The position numbers were made by a program, and so were the translations under genes. From assembly GCA_013042765.1 (NCBI GenBank), contig JABDPP010000005.1, forward strand, positions 1 through 12,942: a stretch of 12,942 nucleotides of DNA. Reading direction: 5' to 3'. This DNA is from Litoreibacter sp. (GTDB lineage: Bacteria > Pseudomonadota > Alphaproteobacteria > Rhodobacterales > Rhodobacteraceae). Under the pieces are notes generated by a model. It worked only from the letters and a program-made list of their open reading frames with translations. It did not search any database and was not told the origin of the DNA. This document shows positions 1 through 6,640 of this stretch, in pieces (within the stretch, counting starts at the first letter, position 1; each line of letters starts with the position of its first letter).

Positions 1-125
1 ACCTGACCCTCAAAGGCGGCAGCCGGGAGGTCGAGCTTGGCGCGTTCCTGACCCCTCAAGAGCGCGTGGCGCTGAAAGAAGAGTTGGACCAGGAATTGCG
101 TTTCCTGGCTGTTCCCAAGAGTTGA
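1..125 (+). CDS. C-terminal end of a DUF2244-like protein (partial)
   Basis: The reading frame is open from base 3 to a TGA at 123-125 and encodes the last 40 residues of a protein whose start lies outside the window. The tail has the pattern basic-x-x-x-VELG-FL-T-x-E-R, followed by a charged helix (ALKEELDQELR). I associate this pattern with the C-terminus of DUF2244 proteins, small membrane-anchored alphaproteobacterial proteins of unknown role. No membrane segment is visible in this fragment. The gene converges on yqeY, with 55 bases between the two stop codons. The family call rests on a short fragment and is tentative; that the frame is coding is more secure, because codon use matches the neighbours. 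Confidence 0.5.
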   Translation, partial: LTLKGGSREVELGAFLTPQERVALKEELDQELRFLAVPKS

Positions 126-152
126 GACCGATACTAGTCTTGGCTTAGGGGC

Positions 153-164
153 GGCCTTCGGGCC
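153..164. other. Short UUCG-type hairpin between convergent genes
   Basis: GGCC-TTCG-GGCC forms a 4-bp GC stem closed by a stable C(UUCG)G tetraloop. It lies between the convergent stop codons of the DUF2244-like gene and yqeY. Neither side has a T-run, so it is a weak terminator candidate at best, although the position is right for a bidirectional one. Confidence 0.25.
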
Positions 165-180
165 AGGAGTTCAGGGTAGG

Positions 181-639
181 TTAACCCAGCCGCGCTTTGA
201 CCATTGGGCCGACGGATCCGAAATCCATCTGTCCGGTATATTTTCCTTTCAGCACGCCCATGACCTTGCCCATGTCCCGGATCGTGCTTGCGCCTGTCTC
301 CTTGATCGCGGCATCAATTGCGGCTGCTACAGCGTCTTCATCAAGCTGCGCCGGCAGAAAGTCCTCAATGACCTTGATCTCTGCCAGTTCGCTTTCCGCC
401 AGTTCGAGGCGTCCACCCTCTTCATAGGCACGGGCACTTTCCTGTCGCTGCTTCACCATCTTACCAAGGATCGCGAGGATCTCGGCATCGCCAACGGTTT
501 TGCCATCGGCGCGAAGGGCAATGTCCTGATCCTTGATCGCGGCATTGATCAGCCGCAGAGTTCCAAGGCGGTCGGTGTCCTTGGCTTTCATGGCCGTTTT
601 CAGCGCATCCGAAATCTGGCTTCGCATCTCTGTGGGCAT
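181..639 (-). CDS. yqeY: GatB/YqeY domain protein
   Basis: A 152-residue protein matching the usual length (about 147-150) of stand-alone YqeY proteins. These resemble the C-terminal tail domain of GatB, the tRNA-dependent amidotransferase subunit, and may bind tRNA; their cellular role is not settled. Recognisable family features are the N-terminal helix with LGTLRLINAAIKDQDI, the KQRQESARAYEEGGR segment, the IEDFLPAQL motif, and the C-terminal MGKVMGVLKGKYTGQMD with a final VKARLG. The ATG is preceded on the minus strand by GGAGAGCAAG, a good ribosome binding site. It is transcribed divergently from carA across a 174-base intergenic region. Family assignment is firm; function is not. Confidence 0.93.
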   Translation of the reverse strand: MPTEMRSQISDALKTAMKAKDTDRLGTLRLINAAIKDQDIALRADGKTVGDAEILAILGKMVKQRQESARAYEEGGRLELAESELAEIKVIEDFLPAQLDEDAVAAAIDAAIKETGASTIRDMGKVMGVLKGKYTGQMDFGSVGPMVKARLG

Positions 640-669
640 CTTGCTCTCCGCATTCTTTTGAGCCTCAGG

Positions 670-698
670 CTTTTAAAGAAATCCGGACCGGGCGACAA
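670..698 (-). promoter_or_regulatory. Candidate promoter of yqeY
   Basis: Read on the minus strand: TTGTCG (693-698), a 17-base spacer, and TAAAAG (670-675). Each hexamer matches the housekeeping consensus at 4 of 6 positions with ideal spacing. It would give a leader of about 25 bases before the yqeY ATG. Confidence 0.35.
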
Positions 699-747
699 CA
701 CCCAACTGGGATCCATGAACAGAATGCCAGAACCGCCTCCTAGACGG

Positions 748-776
748 TTGACCCCCGCGAACACTGACCTTAGACA
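748..776 (+). promoter_or_regulatory. Candidate sigma-70-type promoter of carA
   Basis: TTGACC (748-753) and TAGACA (771-776) are separated by exactly 17 bases. The -35 box matches the consensus at 5 of 6 positions and the -10 box at 4 of 6. Transcription would start near 783, about 30 bases before the carA ATG, with the ribosome binding site GGAG at 803-806. No pyrimidine or arginine attenuator is visible in so short a leader. Confidence 0.55.
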
Positions 777-813
777 TGCGCAGATTTTGCCCTGCCCCTG
801 ACGGAGTCGCCCC

Positions 814-1956
814 ATGCCCGCTGCCCCCACCGCATGTCTTGTTCTCGCAGATGGCACCGTTTTTTACGGTCACGGTTTCGGGGCAACCGGGACGACCGTG
901 GCAGAGCTCTGCTTCAACACCGCGATGACCGGATATCAGGAGATCATGACAGATCCCTCTTATGCGGGGCAGGTCGTCACCTTCACCTTTCCCCATATCG
1001 GCAATACGGGCGTCAATCTCGAAGATGACGAGACGGCAGAACCAGTGTCCGAAGGCATGGTTGTGAAATGGGATCCGACAGACCCGTCGAACTGGCGCGC
1101 GCAGGAGCACCTGACAAGCTGGCTGGCCAAGCGCGGCCGCATCGGAATCGGCGGGATCGACACGCGCCGGCTGACTCGCGCGATCCGGGCACAGGGCGCG
1201 CCACATGTGGCGTTGGAGCATAACCCGGACGGAAAGTTCGACCTCGAAAAGCTGGTCGCGGCCGCGCGCGGTTTTGCGGGTCTCGAGGGACTTGATCTCG
1301 CCAAGGACGTGACCTGTGCGCAATCCTACCGCTGGGACGAGATGCGGTGGGCCTGGCCTGAGGGCTACAGCAAGCGTGAGACCCCCGGCCACAAGGTCGT
1401 GGCGATTGACTTTGGCGCCAAGCGCAACATCCTGCGTTGCCTGGCCTCTGCCGGTTGCGACGTTACCGTTCTTCCCGCCACCGCAACTGCTGAGGACGTT
1501 CTGGCCCTGTCGCCTGATGGGGTCTTCCTGTCGAATGGCCCCGGCGATCCGGCCGCCACCGGACAATACGCGGTCCCGATGATCCAGAGCGTTCTGGAAC
1601 GGGATGTTCCGGTTTTCGGTATTTGTCTTGGCCACCAGATGCTGGCGCTGGCCCTAGGCGCAAAGACCATCAAGATGAACCACGGCCACCACGGCGCCAA
1701 CCACCCCGTCAAGGACATGGAAACCGGCAAGGTCGAAATCACATCCATGAACCACGGATTTACCGTCGACAGCCAGACCCTTCCCGATCACGTGCTGGAG
1801 ACCCATGTCTCGCTCTTCGACGGCTCCAATTGCGGCATCCGCCTCAAGGACCAGCCGGTTTTCAGTGTGCAGTATCACCCCGAGGCCAGCCCCGGTCCGC
1901 AGGACAGCTACTACCTGTTCGAGCGCTTCGCCGCCGCGATGGACGCCAGAGGCTAA
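814..1956 (+). CDS. carA: Carbamoyl-phosphate synthetase, glutaminase (small) subunit
   Basis: CarA hydrolyses glutamine and passes ammonia to the large subunit CarB, which makes carbamoyl phosphate for arginine and pyrimidine synthesis in the cytoplasm. The 380 residues match the family length. The N-terminal CPSase small-chain domain (about 5-140) shows the typical FNTAMTGYQEIMTDPSYAGQ and GGIDTRRLTRAIR stretches. The class I glutamine amidotransferase domain (about 195-375) carries the nucleophile Cys271 in GICLGHQ and the His355/Glu357 pair in QYHPEASPGP, so the catalytic triad is intact. The ATG has GGAG seven bases upstream. carB is not beside it, so the operon is split here. The downstream glycosyltransferase starts only about 70-90 bases later, which leaves read-through possible. 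Confidence 0.98.
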   Translation: MPAAPTACLVLADGTVFYGHGFGATGTTVAELCFNTAMTGYQEIMTDPSYAGQVVTFTFPHIGNTGVNLEDDETAEPVSEGMVVKWDPTDPSNWRAQEHLTSWLAKRGRIGIGGIDTRRLTRAIRAQGAPHVALEHNPDGKFDLEKLVAAARGFAGLEGLDLAKDVTCAQSYRWDEMRWAWPEGYSKRETPGHKVVAIDFGAKRNILRCLASAGCDVTVLPATATAEDVLALSPDGVFLSNGPGDPAATGQYAVPMIQSVLERDVPVFGICLGHQMLALALGAKTIKMNHGHHGANHPVKDMETGKVEITSMNHGFTVDSQTLPDHVLETHVSLFDGSNCGIRLKDQPVFSVQYHPEASPGPQDSYYLFERFAAAMDARG

Positions 1957-1960
1957 AGAC

Positions 1961-1994
1961 GGGCCTACGTACGGCCCTTACCGGGATTAACCCG
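1961..1994 (+). terminator. Weak hairpin pair after carA
   Basis: Two short stems follow the carA stop: GGGCC-TACGTAC-GGCCC (1961-1977) and CGGG-ATTAA-CCCG (1982-1994). The second is followed by CTCTTA, not a real T-tract. They could weaken transcription into the glycosyltransferase gene, but they do not make a classical intrinsic terminator. Confidence 0.25.
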
Positions 1995-2049
1995 CTCTTA
2001 ACCTTGATGGGTCAGACAGACCGGAGATTTGATCTCGTCGGTCCGTTTC

Positions 2050-3957
2050 ATGAATGCACCTGTAACCCGTTTTATTCATTCGGCTTTTGAGCTTCCCGAG
2101 ACTCTTCAGGAGCCGCCGAAACCCTCATTTGGCAGCTTTCTTGTAGAGAGCCGCGCGATCTCAGCCGCGCAACTGGCGGAGGCACGGCGTCTCCAGTGCC
2201 ACGAGACGGTCAGGTTGACCGATATCCTGCTGGAGCGGGGCATGATCGCACCGCAGGACCTCATGCACGCCCTCGCCACCTATTGCGACAGCCGTTTTGT
2301 TGATCTGGCACAGGAGCCCGCCGATCAGCGCCTGATGGAGTTGGTGGATCCGCGCGATTGCCTCGATCTTGGGTTTGTGCCCTGGCGCCTGAGCGGCGGG
2401 GCTCTCGTGCTGGCGATCACCGACATGGACCGTCAGGTGCAGGTTATACGCAAACTGCCGCCAGGGCTGGGAAAGGTTAGGTTCGTCCTCGCGGAACAGC
2501 ACGCCGTGCATGAAGCAATCCATAAGGCAAACGGCGCGCGTCTGATCGAACTGGCGGAAAAGCGGACGCCGGAGGCCTATTCCTGCCGGAACTGGTCGAC
2601 CTCAAAGATGCGGGCCCTGACCGCCCTGCTCTGCCTTGCGGTTTTCGCGGGTCTCGTCTTGTGGCCCGCGATGGTCTTTACGTTTTTCTTCGGGGTCGCC
2701 CTCGCTGTTTTGCTACTCAATACCAGCCTCAAGGCAACCTGTCTGCTGATCGCATTGGGACGCCGCCGCATACAGAATAGCCCGACCATGTTTCAGCATC
2801 GAACGCGCGCCGACATGCCGGACATCCTGCCCAAGATCTCGATACTGGTTCCGCTCTTCCGGGAAGAAGATATTGCAAGTGCTCTTGTCCGCAGGCTTGA
2901 ACAGATCAACTATCCGCGCGCGCTGCTGGAAATCTGCCTTGTGGTCGAGGCCGATGACGCGGTCACCCGCAAGGCCCTGCGCGTCGATACCCTGCCAGGC
3001 TGGATGCGCGTTATTCGCGTGCCGCTTGGCGCGTTAAAGACAAAGCCGAGGGCCATGAACTACGCGCTCGATTTCACGACCGGAACCATCATTGGTGTCT
3101 ATGATGCGGAGGACGCTCCCGATCCCGGACAGCTACATCAGGTCGCCCGCCGGTTCGCGACCGCAGGGCCGGAGCTTGTCTGCCTTCAGGGTATTCTGGG
3201 GTTCTACAACACCCACACAAACTGGCTGTCGCGCTGCTTTGCGTTCGAGTATGCCGGCTGGTTCCGGGTCATGATGCCGGGTCTGCAGAAACTTGGCCTC
3301 GCCTTGCCACTCGGGGGAACAACGCTGTTCTTTCGTCGCGAAGCATTGACCGAGCTGGGAGCGTGGGACGCGCATAACGTGACCGAGGATGCTGACCTGG
3401 GCATGCGGTTGGCGCGACACGGGTACCGCTGCGAGATGATGCCGACCGTGACGCTGGAAGAAGCCAACAGCAGGCTCTGGCCGTGGATCCGGCAGCGTTC
3501 CCGCTGGCTCAAGGGATTTGCGGTGACCTGGCGTGTTCACATGCGATCGCCCGGCCGATTGTTGCGCGATCTGGGCGTGCGGAAATTCCTCGGGCTTCAG
3601 ATTGTACTCTTTGGCGCGGTAGCGGCCTTCGTTCTGGCGCCACTTTTGTGGTGGAACCTGATCGCCTACCTGACCGGCTTGCCAAACCCTGTCGCAGATC
3701 TGATCGGGAAGAGTTGGACCGGGCTGTTGAGCAGCGTTTTTATCGCGTCGGAATGCATATCCATGTCGATCTATCTGATGGCCCGCAGCGATCTCGATCA
3801 ACGTCCACATCCATTCTGGCTGCTGACCATGCCAGTCTATTTCATCTTCGCGACCGTGGCCGCGCTGAAAGGACTTCTGGAACTGCTCTTCATCCCGTTT
3901 TACTGGGACAAGACCCCGCATGGCATGTTTGGCGGCAGCGGCGAAACGCCCGGCTAG
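2050..3957 (+). CDS. Membrane GT2 glycosyltransferase with N-terminal MshEN-like domain
   Basis: A likely inner-membrane processive family 2 glycosyltransferase that makes or extends a polysaccharide; product unknown. The frame is open from a TTG at 2029, but GGAG (2023-2026) lies only two bases before it. I therefore prefer the ATG at 2050 (635 residues), although it too lacks a good ribosome binding site. Residues below are counted from the TTG. Positions 33-160 resemble the MshEN/GspE N-terminal domain, with two tandem motifs (34-56 and 63-85). Membrane helices lie near 196-244. The GT2 core follows, with VEADD (305-310), DAED (359-362), TED (452-454) and QRSRW (489-493), so the catalytic and acceptor motifs are all present. 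Further helices lie near 520-548, 565-583 and 590-615, and the end is the usual DKTPHG type. No polymer-export or PilZ gene is nearby. Cellulose synthase, XagB-like and NfrB-like enzymes are relatives. Confidence 0.88.
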   Translation: MNAPVTRFIHSAFELPETLQEPPKPSFGSFLVESRAISAAQLAEARRLQCHETVRLTDILLERGMIAPQDLMHALATYCDSRFVDLAQEPADQRLMELVDPRDCLDLGFVPWRLSGGALVLAITDMDRQVQVIRKLPPGLGKVRFVLAEQHAVHEAIHKANGARLIELAEKRTPEAYSCRNWSTSKMRALTALLCLAVFAGLVLWPAMVFTFFFGVALAVLLLNTSLKATCLLIALGRRRIQNSPTMFQHRTRADMPDILPKISILVPLFREEDIASALVRRLEQINYPRALLEICLVVEADDAVTRKALRVDTLPGWMRVIRVPLGALKTKPRAMNYALDFTTGTIIGVYDAEDAPDPGQLHQVARRFATAGPELVCLQGILGFYNTHTNWLSRCFAFEYAGWFRVMMPGLQKLGLALPLGGTTLFFRREALTELGAWDAHNVTEDADLGMRLARHGYRCEMMPTVTLEEANSRLWPWIRQRSRWLKGFAVTWRVHMRSPGRLLRDLGVRKFLGLQIVLFGAVAAFVLAPLLWWNLIAYLTGLPNPVADLIGKSWTGLLSSVFIASECISMSIYLMARSDLDQRPHPFWLLTMPVYFIFATVAALKGLLELLFIPFYWDKTPHGMFGGSGETPG

Positions 3958-4598
3958 GCGGCGCTCATGTTGGCGGCATCGATCTTCAGGCGCGTTTCGA
4001 ACGCGATCGACAGGTGATCGCGCAGCGCCCGGGAAGCGGCGTCCCCATCGCGGGCCTCGATCGCCCGCACGATATTGAGATGCTCTTCCAGTGCAATCTC
4101 ACCGCGCCCTGCCGCCGCGAGCGACGTGGTCGCCAGAAGCGCCATCGAGCGGTAGACCAGATCGAGCTGCTGCACGAGGTAACGGTTGTGGGAAGCGAGA
4201 TGGATCTGGCGGTGAAACCGCCGGTTTGCCTGTGCCAGGTCTGAAGGCTTGTCGAGCAGGGCGCGGTCCTCCTCGACCATGTCAAAGAGAACCTTGATCT
4301 CCTCCGGCGCGGCATGCTGCGCGGCCAGTTCAGCCGCCAAACCTTCAAGCGCGGCGCGCACCGAGTAAAGCTCCGCCATCTGGTTGTGGTTCAGCGAGGC
4401 CACGATCAGGCTGCGTCCGTCGCGAGTTAGCATGGACTGGGTCTCAAGACGCTGCAGTGCTTCGCGAATGGGCGTGCGAGACACCCCGAAACGCTCCGCC
4501 AGTTCGCTTTCCACCAGACGATCTCCCGGCTTGTAGACGCCGACATCGATGGCATTGAGAATGAGGTCATAGGCGTCGTTGGGGGCAGTTCGGCTCAT
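3954..4598 (-). CDS. GntR-family transcriptional regulator, FCD subfamily
   Basis: A DNA-binding regulator with an N-terminal winged helix-turn-helix (about 8-70, core ESELAERFGVSRTPIREAL) and a C-terminal all-helical FCD ligand domain (about 75-205). The FCD metal-site histidines appear as H129 (in RRFHRQIH), H173 (in EEHL) and H195 (in RDHL). The usual Asp four residues before the first His is Asn125. Members generally bind small carboxylates and repress nearby catabolic genes; the effector here is unknown. A longer frame begins at a GTG at 4643, but the ATG at 4598 gives the normal family N-terminus (214 residues), and a candidate promoter overlaps the longer version. Neither start has a strong ribosome binding site. 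The neighbours give no obvious target. The stop codon overlaps that of the glycosyltransferase. Confidence 0.92.
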   Translation of the reverse strand: MSRTAPNDAYDLILNAIDVGVYKPGDRLVESELAERFGVSRTPIREALQRLETQSMLTRDGRSLIVASLNHNQMAELYSVRAALEGLAAELAAQHAAPEEIKVLFDMVEEDRALLDKPSDLAQANRRFHRQIHLASHNRYLVQQLDLVYRSMALLATTSLAAAGRGEIALEEHLNIVRAIEARDGDAASRALRDHLSIAFETRLKIDAANMSAA

Positions 4599-4634
4599 CA
4601 GTGGGTCACGATCTTTGTTGCGGCACAGCGCCAG

Positions 4635-4662
4635 ACTATTCACAGCCGGGCCAGTCAGGCAA
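4635..4662 (-). promoter_or_regulatory. Candidate promoter of the GntR regulator
   Basis: On the minus strand, TTGCCT (4657-4662), a 16-base spacer and AATAGT (4635-4640) match the consensus at 4 of 6 positions each. Transcription would start near 4628, about 30 bases before the ATG at 4598. This argues against the longer GTG start at 4643. Confidence 0.35.
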
Positions 4663-4738
4663 CATTTACAATCCTGTTGCAGAGACTTTTCCGCGCAGGG
4701 CCCTTTCCGGACGGTACAAGGCCGACTAGCTTAGCCGC

Positions 4739-5386
4739 ATGATCGCAGCACGGTTTTCCCATGTCAGGCACTGGGTGTTTGACCTCGACAATACGCTTTA
4801 CCCACCCGAGGTTCGGCTGTTCGACCAGATCGAGCAGCGCATGACTGATTGGGTGATGAATGCACTGGACGTGGACCGCGAGCGGGCCAATCACCTGCGC
4901 AAGCATTACTGGCATGAGTTCGGAACGACGCTGGCGGGACTGATGGCCGAGCACAAGATCGATGCGGATGCCTATCTGGAAGATGTACACGACATCTCCT
5001 TTGACGCGCTCAGCCCGGATGCAGAGCTCAATGCGCTGATCTCCGACCTGCCCGGCCGCAAGATCGTCTACACCAACGGCAGCAGGCCATATGCCGAAAA
5101 CGTGCTGAGATCGCGCGGGCTGAGCGACGCGTTCGATGCCGTCTACGGGGTCGAGCATGCCGGGTTCCGCCCGAAGCCCGAACGGGCCGCGTTTGAGACG
5201 GTTTTTGGCGCCGATGGGATCCACCCGGGCACCGGTGCGATGTTCGAGGACGACGCGCGCAACCTCGCGGCCCCCTTCGCAATGGGGATGCGCACAGTCC
5301 ATGTCGCACCCGAGCCGCAGCCCGAAGAGCATATCGAACACCATACCGATGACCTGAGCGACTTTCTGAAGCAGGTGTTGGCATGA
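4739..5386 (+). CDS. HAD-superfamily pyrimidine 5'-nucleotidase
   Basis: A soluble hydrolase of the subfamily IA pyrimidine 5'-nucleotidase type (SDT1-like), expected to dephosphorylate UMP/CMP-like nucleotides or related phosphomonoesters. All four HAD motifs are visible: FDLDNTLY with nucleophile Asp15 and acid/base Asp17, TNGS (112-115), Lys146 in RPKPER, and EDDARN (170-175) with acidic Asp171/Asp172. The cap domain is helical, inserted after motif I (about 25-95). The length of 215 residues is normal. No clear ribosome binding site precedes the ATG. A weak promoter-like pair (TTTCCG 4704-4709, TAGCTT 4727-4732) would place the transcript start at the ATG itself. It is divergent from the GntR gene and 38 bases ahead of the flavin monooxygenase, probably in one transcript. 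The exact substrate is not shown by the sequence. Confidence 0.9.
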   Translation: MIAARFSHVRHWVFDLDNTLYPPEVRLFDQIEQRMTDWVMNALDVDRERANHLRKHYWHEFGTTLAGLMAEHKIDADAYLEDVHDISFDALSPDAELNALISDLPGRKIVYTNGSRPYAENVLRSRGLSDAFDAVYGVEHAGFRPKPERAAFETVFGADGIHPGTGAMFEDDARNLAAPFAMGMRTVHVAPEPQPEEHIEHHTDDLSDFLKQVLA

Positions 5387-5424
5387 GGCTTTGCCGGCCT
5401 GAGCTGCGGGGCTATCTCTGAGCG

Positions 5425-6618
5425 ATGAGTGAGAGTTTTGACATAGTCATATCGGGTGGCGGCGTTGCCGGCCTCACCACGGCCTGCCTGTTCGGAAGTG
5501 CCGGATACAGCGTGCTTTGTGTTGATCCGACCCCTCCGGTGACGGAGCGCGATGCGGACGGAGCCGACCTGCGCAGCACGGCAATGCTGCAACCCTCGGT
5601 CCCCGTCCTGGAACGCGCCGGACTGTGGCATCAGCTGGAAGAGCACGCCACACCGCTGCAAACCATGCGGATCATTGATGCCGGCGGCACGGATAGGATG
5701 CCCCGCATGATGCGCGAATTTGATGCTGCGGACGTCTCCGAGATGCCCTTTGGCTGGAACCTGCCAAACTGGCTCTTGCGCCGGCACATGCTGGAACGGA
5801 TCGAGGCGCTGCCCAATGTCGACTTCCGGCCCGGCGTTGCCACGAAACGGATGTTCGCCCGAACCGCCGCCGCGAAAGTCTGGCTCAGCGATGGCAGTCA
5901 GGCGTCCACGCAGCTTGTGATCGCCGCCGACGGGCGGGGTTCGCGCCTGCGCGAAGATGCCGGGATCGACGTGACAACGCGGCGCTACGGACAGAAGGCG
6001 CTGGCCTTCGCGGTGACCCATGAGATCCCGCATGGCAATATCTCGACCGAGATCCACCGCTCCGGCGGCCCGTTTACCCTCGTTCCGCTGCCCGATTACA
6101 AAGGTCAGCCAAGTTCCGCGATCGTCTGGATGGAATCCGGCAGCGAGGCGCAGCGCCTCGCGGCACTGGACACGGACGCGTTCGAACAGGAAATGACCGA
6201 GCGATCGTGTGGGTTGTTAGGGAACCTGAAACTGGCCACGCGTCGGACGGTTTGGCCGATCATCTCGCAGGTGGCCAACCGGTTCTCGGCGCAGCGCATG
6301 GCACTGGTGGCCGAAGCGGCCCACGTGGTCCCGCCGATCGGAGCGCAGGGGCTCAATATGAGCCTTGCCGATATCTCGCTCCTGCTGGATCTCTCGGAGC
6401 AGCACGGCCTCGGCAGCAGCGCGGCGCTGGACCAGTTCGATCGCCAGCGCAGGATCCAGGTGCGCGCACGGGTTGCGGGCATCGATCTGCTGAACCGCAC
6501 GTCGATGTCGGATCAGGCGGCGGTGAAATACCTTCGGAGCCTCGGGATCGGGCTGCTGCATGACACGACCCCCATCCGCAAAGGGCTGATGCAATTGGGT
6601 ATGGGCACCACAGGCTAG
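5425..6618 (+). CDS. UbiH/UbiF-family FAD-dependent monooxygenase (ubiquinone ring hydroxylase)
   Basis: An aerobic aromatic-ring hydroxylase expected to act in ubiquinone synthesis at the inner face of the membrane. The 397 residues match the family. Visible motifs are the FAD-binding GGGVAG (11-16) in a beta-alpha-beta fold, the RSTAML segment after the first domain, the ADGRGS (168-173) NADPH/FAD motif, and the C-terminal second FAD motif at 295-311, which reads LVAEAAH followed by PPIGAQGLN. In most flavoprotein monooxygenases the latter reads GDAAH; alphaproteobacterial members often have GEAAH, and here it is AEAAH. Which ring position it hydroxylates (UbiH, UbiF, UbiI or UbiL role) cannot be told, so no symbol is given. 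It follows the nucleotidase closely and converges on the aminotransferase, with 22 bases between the stops. Confidence 0.9.
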   Translation: MSESFDIVISGGGVAGLTTACLFGSAGYSVLCVDPTPPVTERDADGADLRSTAMLQPSVPVLERAGLWHQLEEHATPLQTMRIIDAGGTDRMPRMMREFDAADVSEMPFGWNLPNWLLRRHMLERIEALPNVDFRPGVATKRMFARTAAAKVWLSDGSQASTQLVIAADGRGSRLREDAGIDVTTRRYGQKALAFAVTHEIPHGNISTEIHRSGGPFTLVPLPDYKGQPSSAIVWMESGSEAQRLAALDTDAFEQEMTERSCGLLGNLKLATRRTVWPIISQVANRFSAQRMALVAEAAHVVPPIGAQGLNMSLADISLLLDLSEQHGLGSSAALDQFDRQRRIQVRARVAGIDLLNRTSMSDQAAVKYLRSLGIGLLHDTTPIRKGLMQLGMGTTG

Positions 6619-6640
6619 CGACGGCCTGCGCCAGCCCGGT

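Noticed and set aside
804..808. GAGTC (CcrM methylation type) overlapping the carA ribosome binding site
   Set aside because: GANTC is expected about once per 256 bases by chance, and one copy near a start is not evidence of cell-cycle control.
673..1635. A 320-codon open frame antisense to carA
   Set aside because: It lies opposite a firmly identified gene, has no recognisable domain, and reflects high-GC third positions that keep the antisense frame open.
4599..4643. Longer GntR-family protein starting at GTG 4643
   Set aside because: The extra 15 residues are not typical of the family, the start has no ribosome binding site, and a candidate -10 box overlaps its first codons.
5143..6057. 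A 304-codon open frame antisense to the nucleotidase and UbiH-family genes
   Set aside because: It spans two real genes on the other strand and shows no domain. It is a high-GC shadow.
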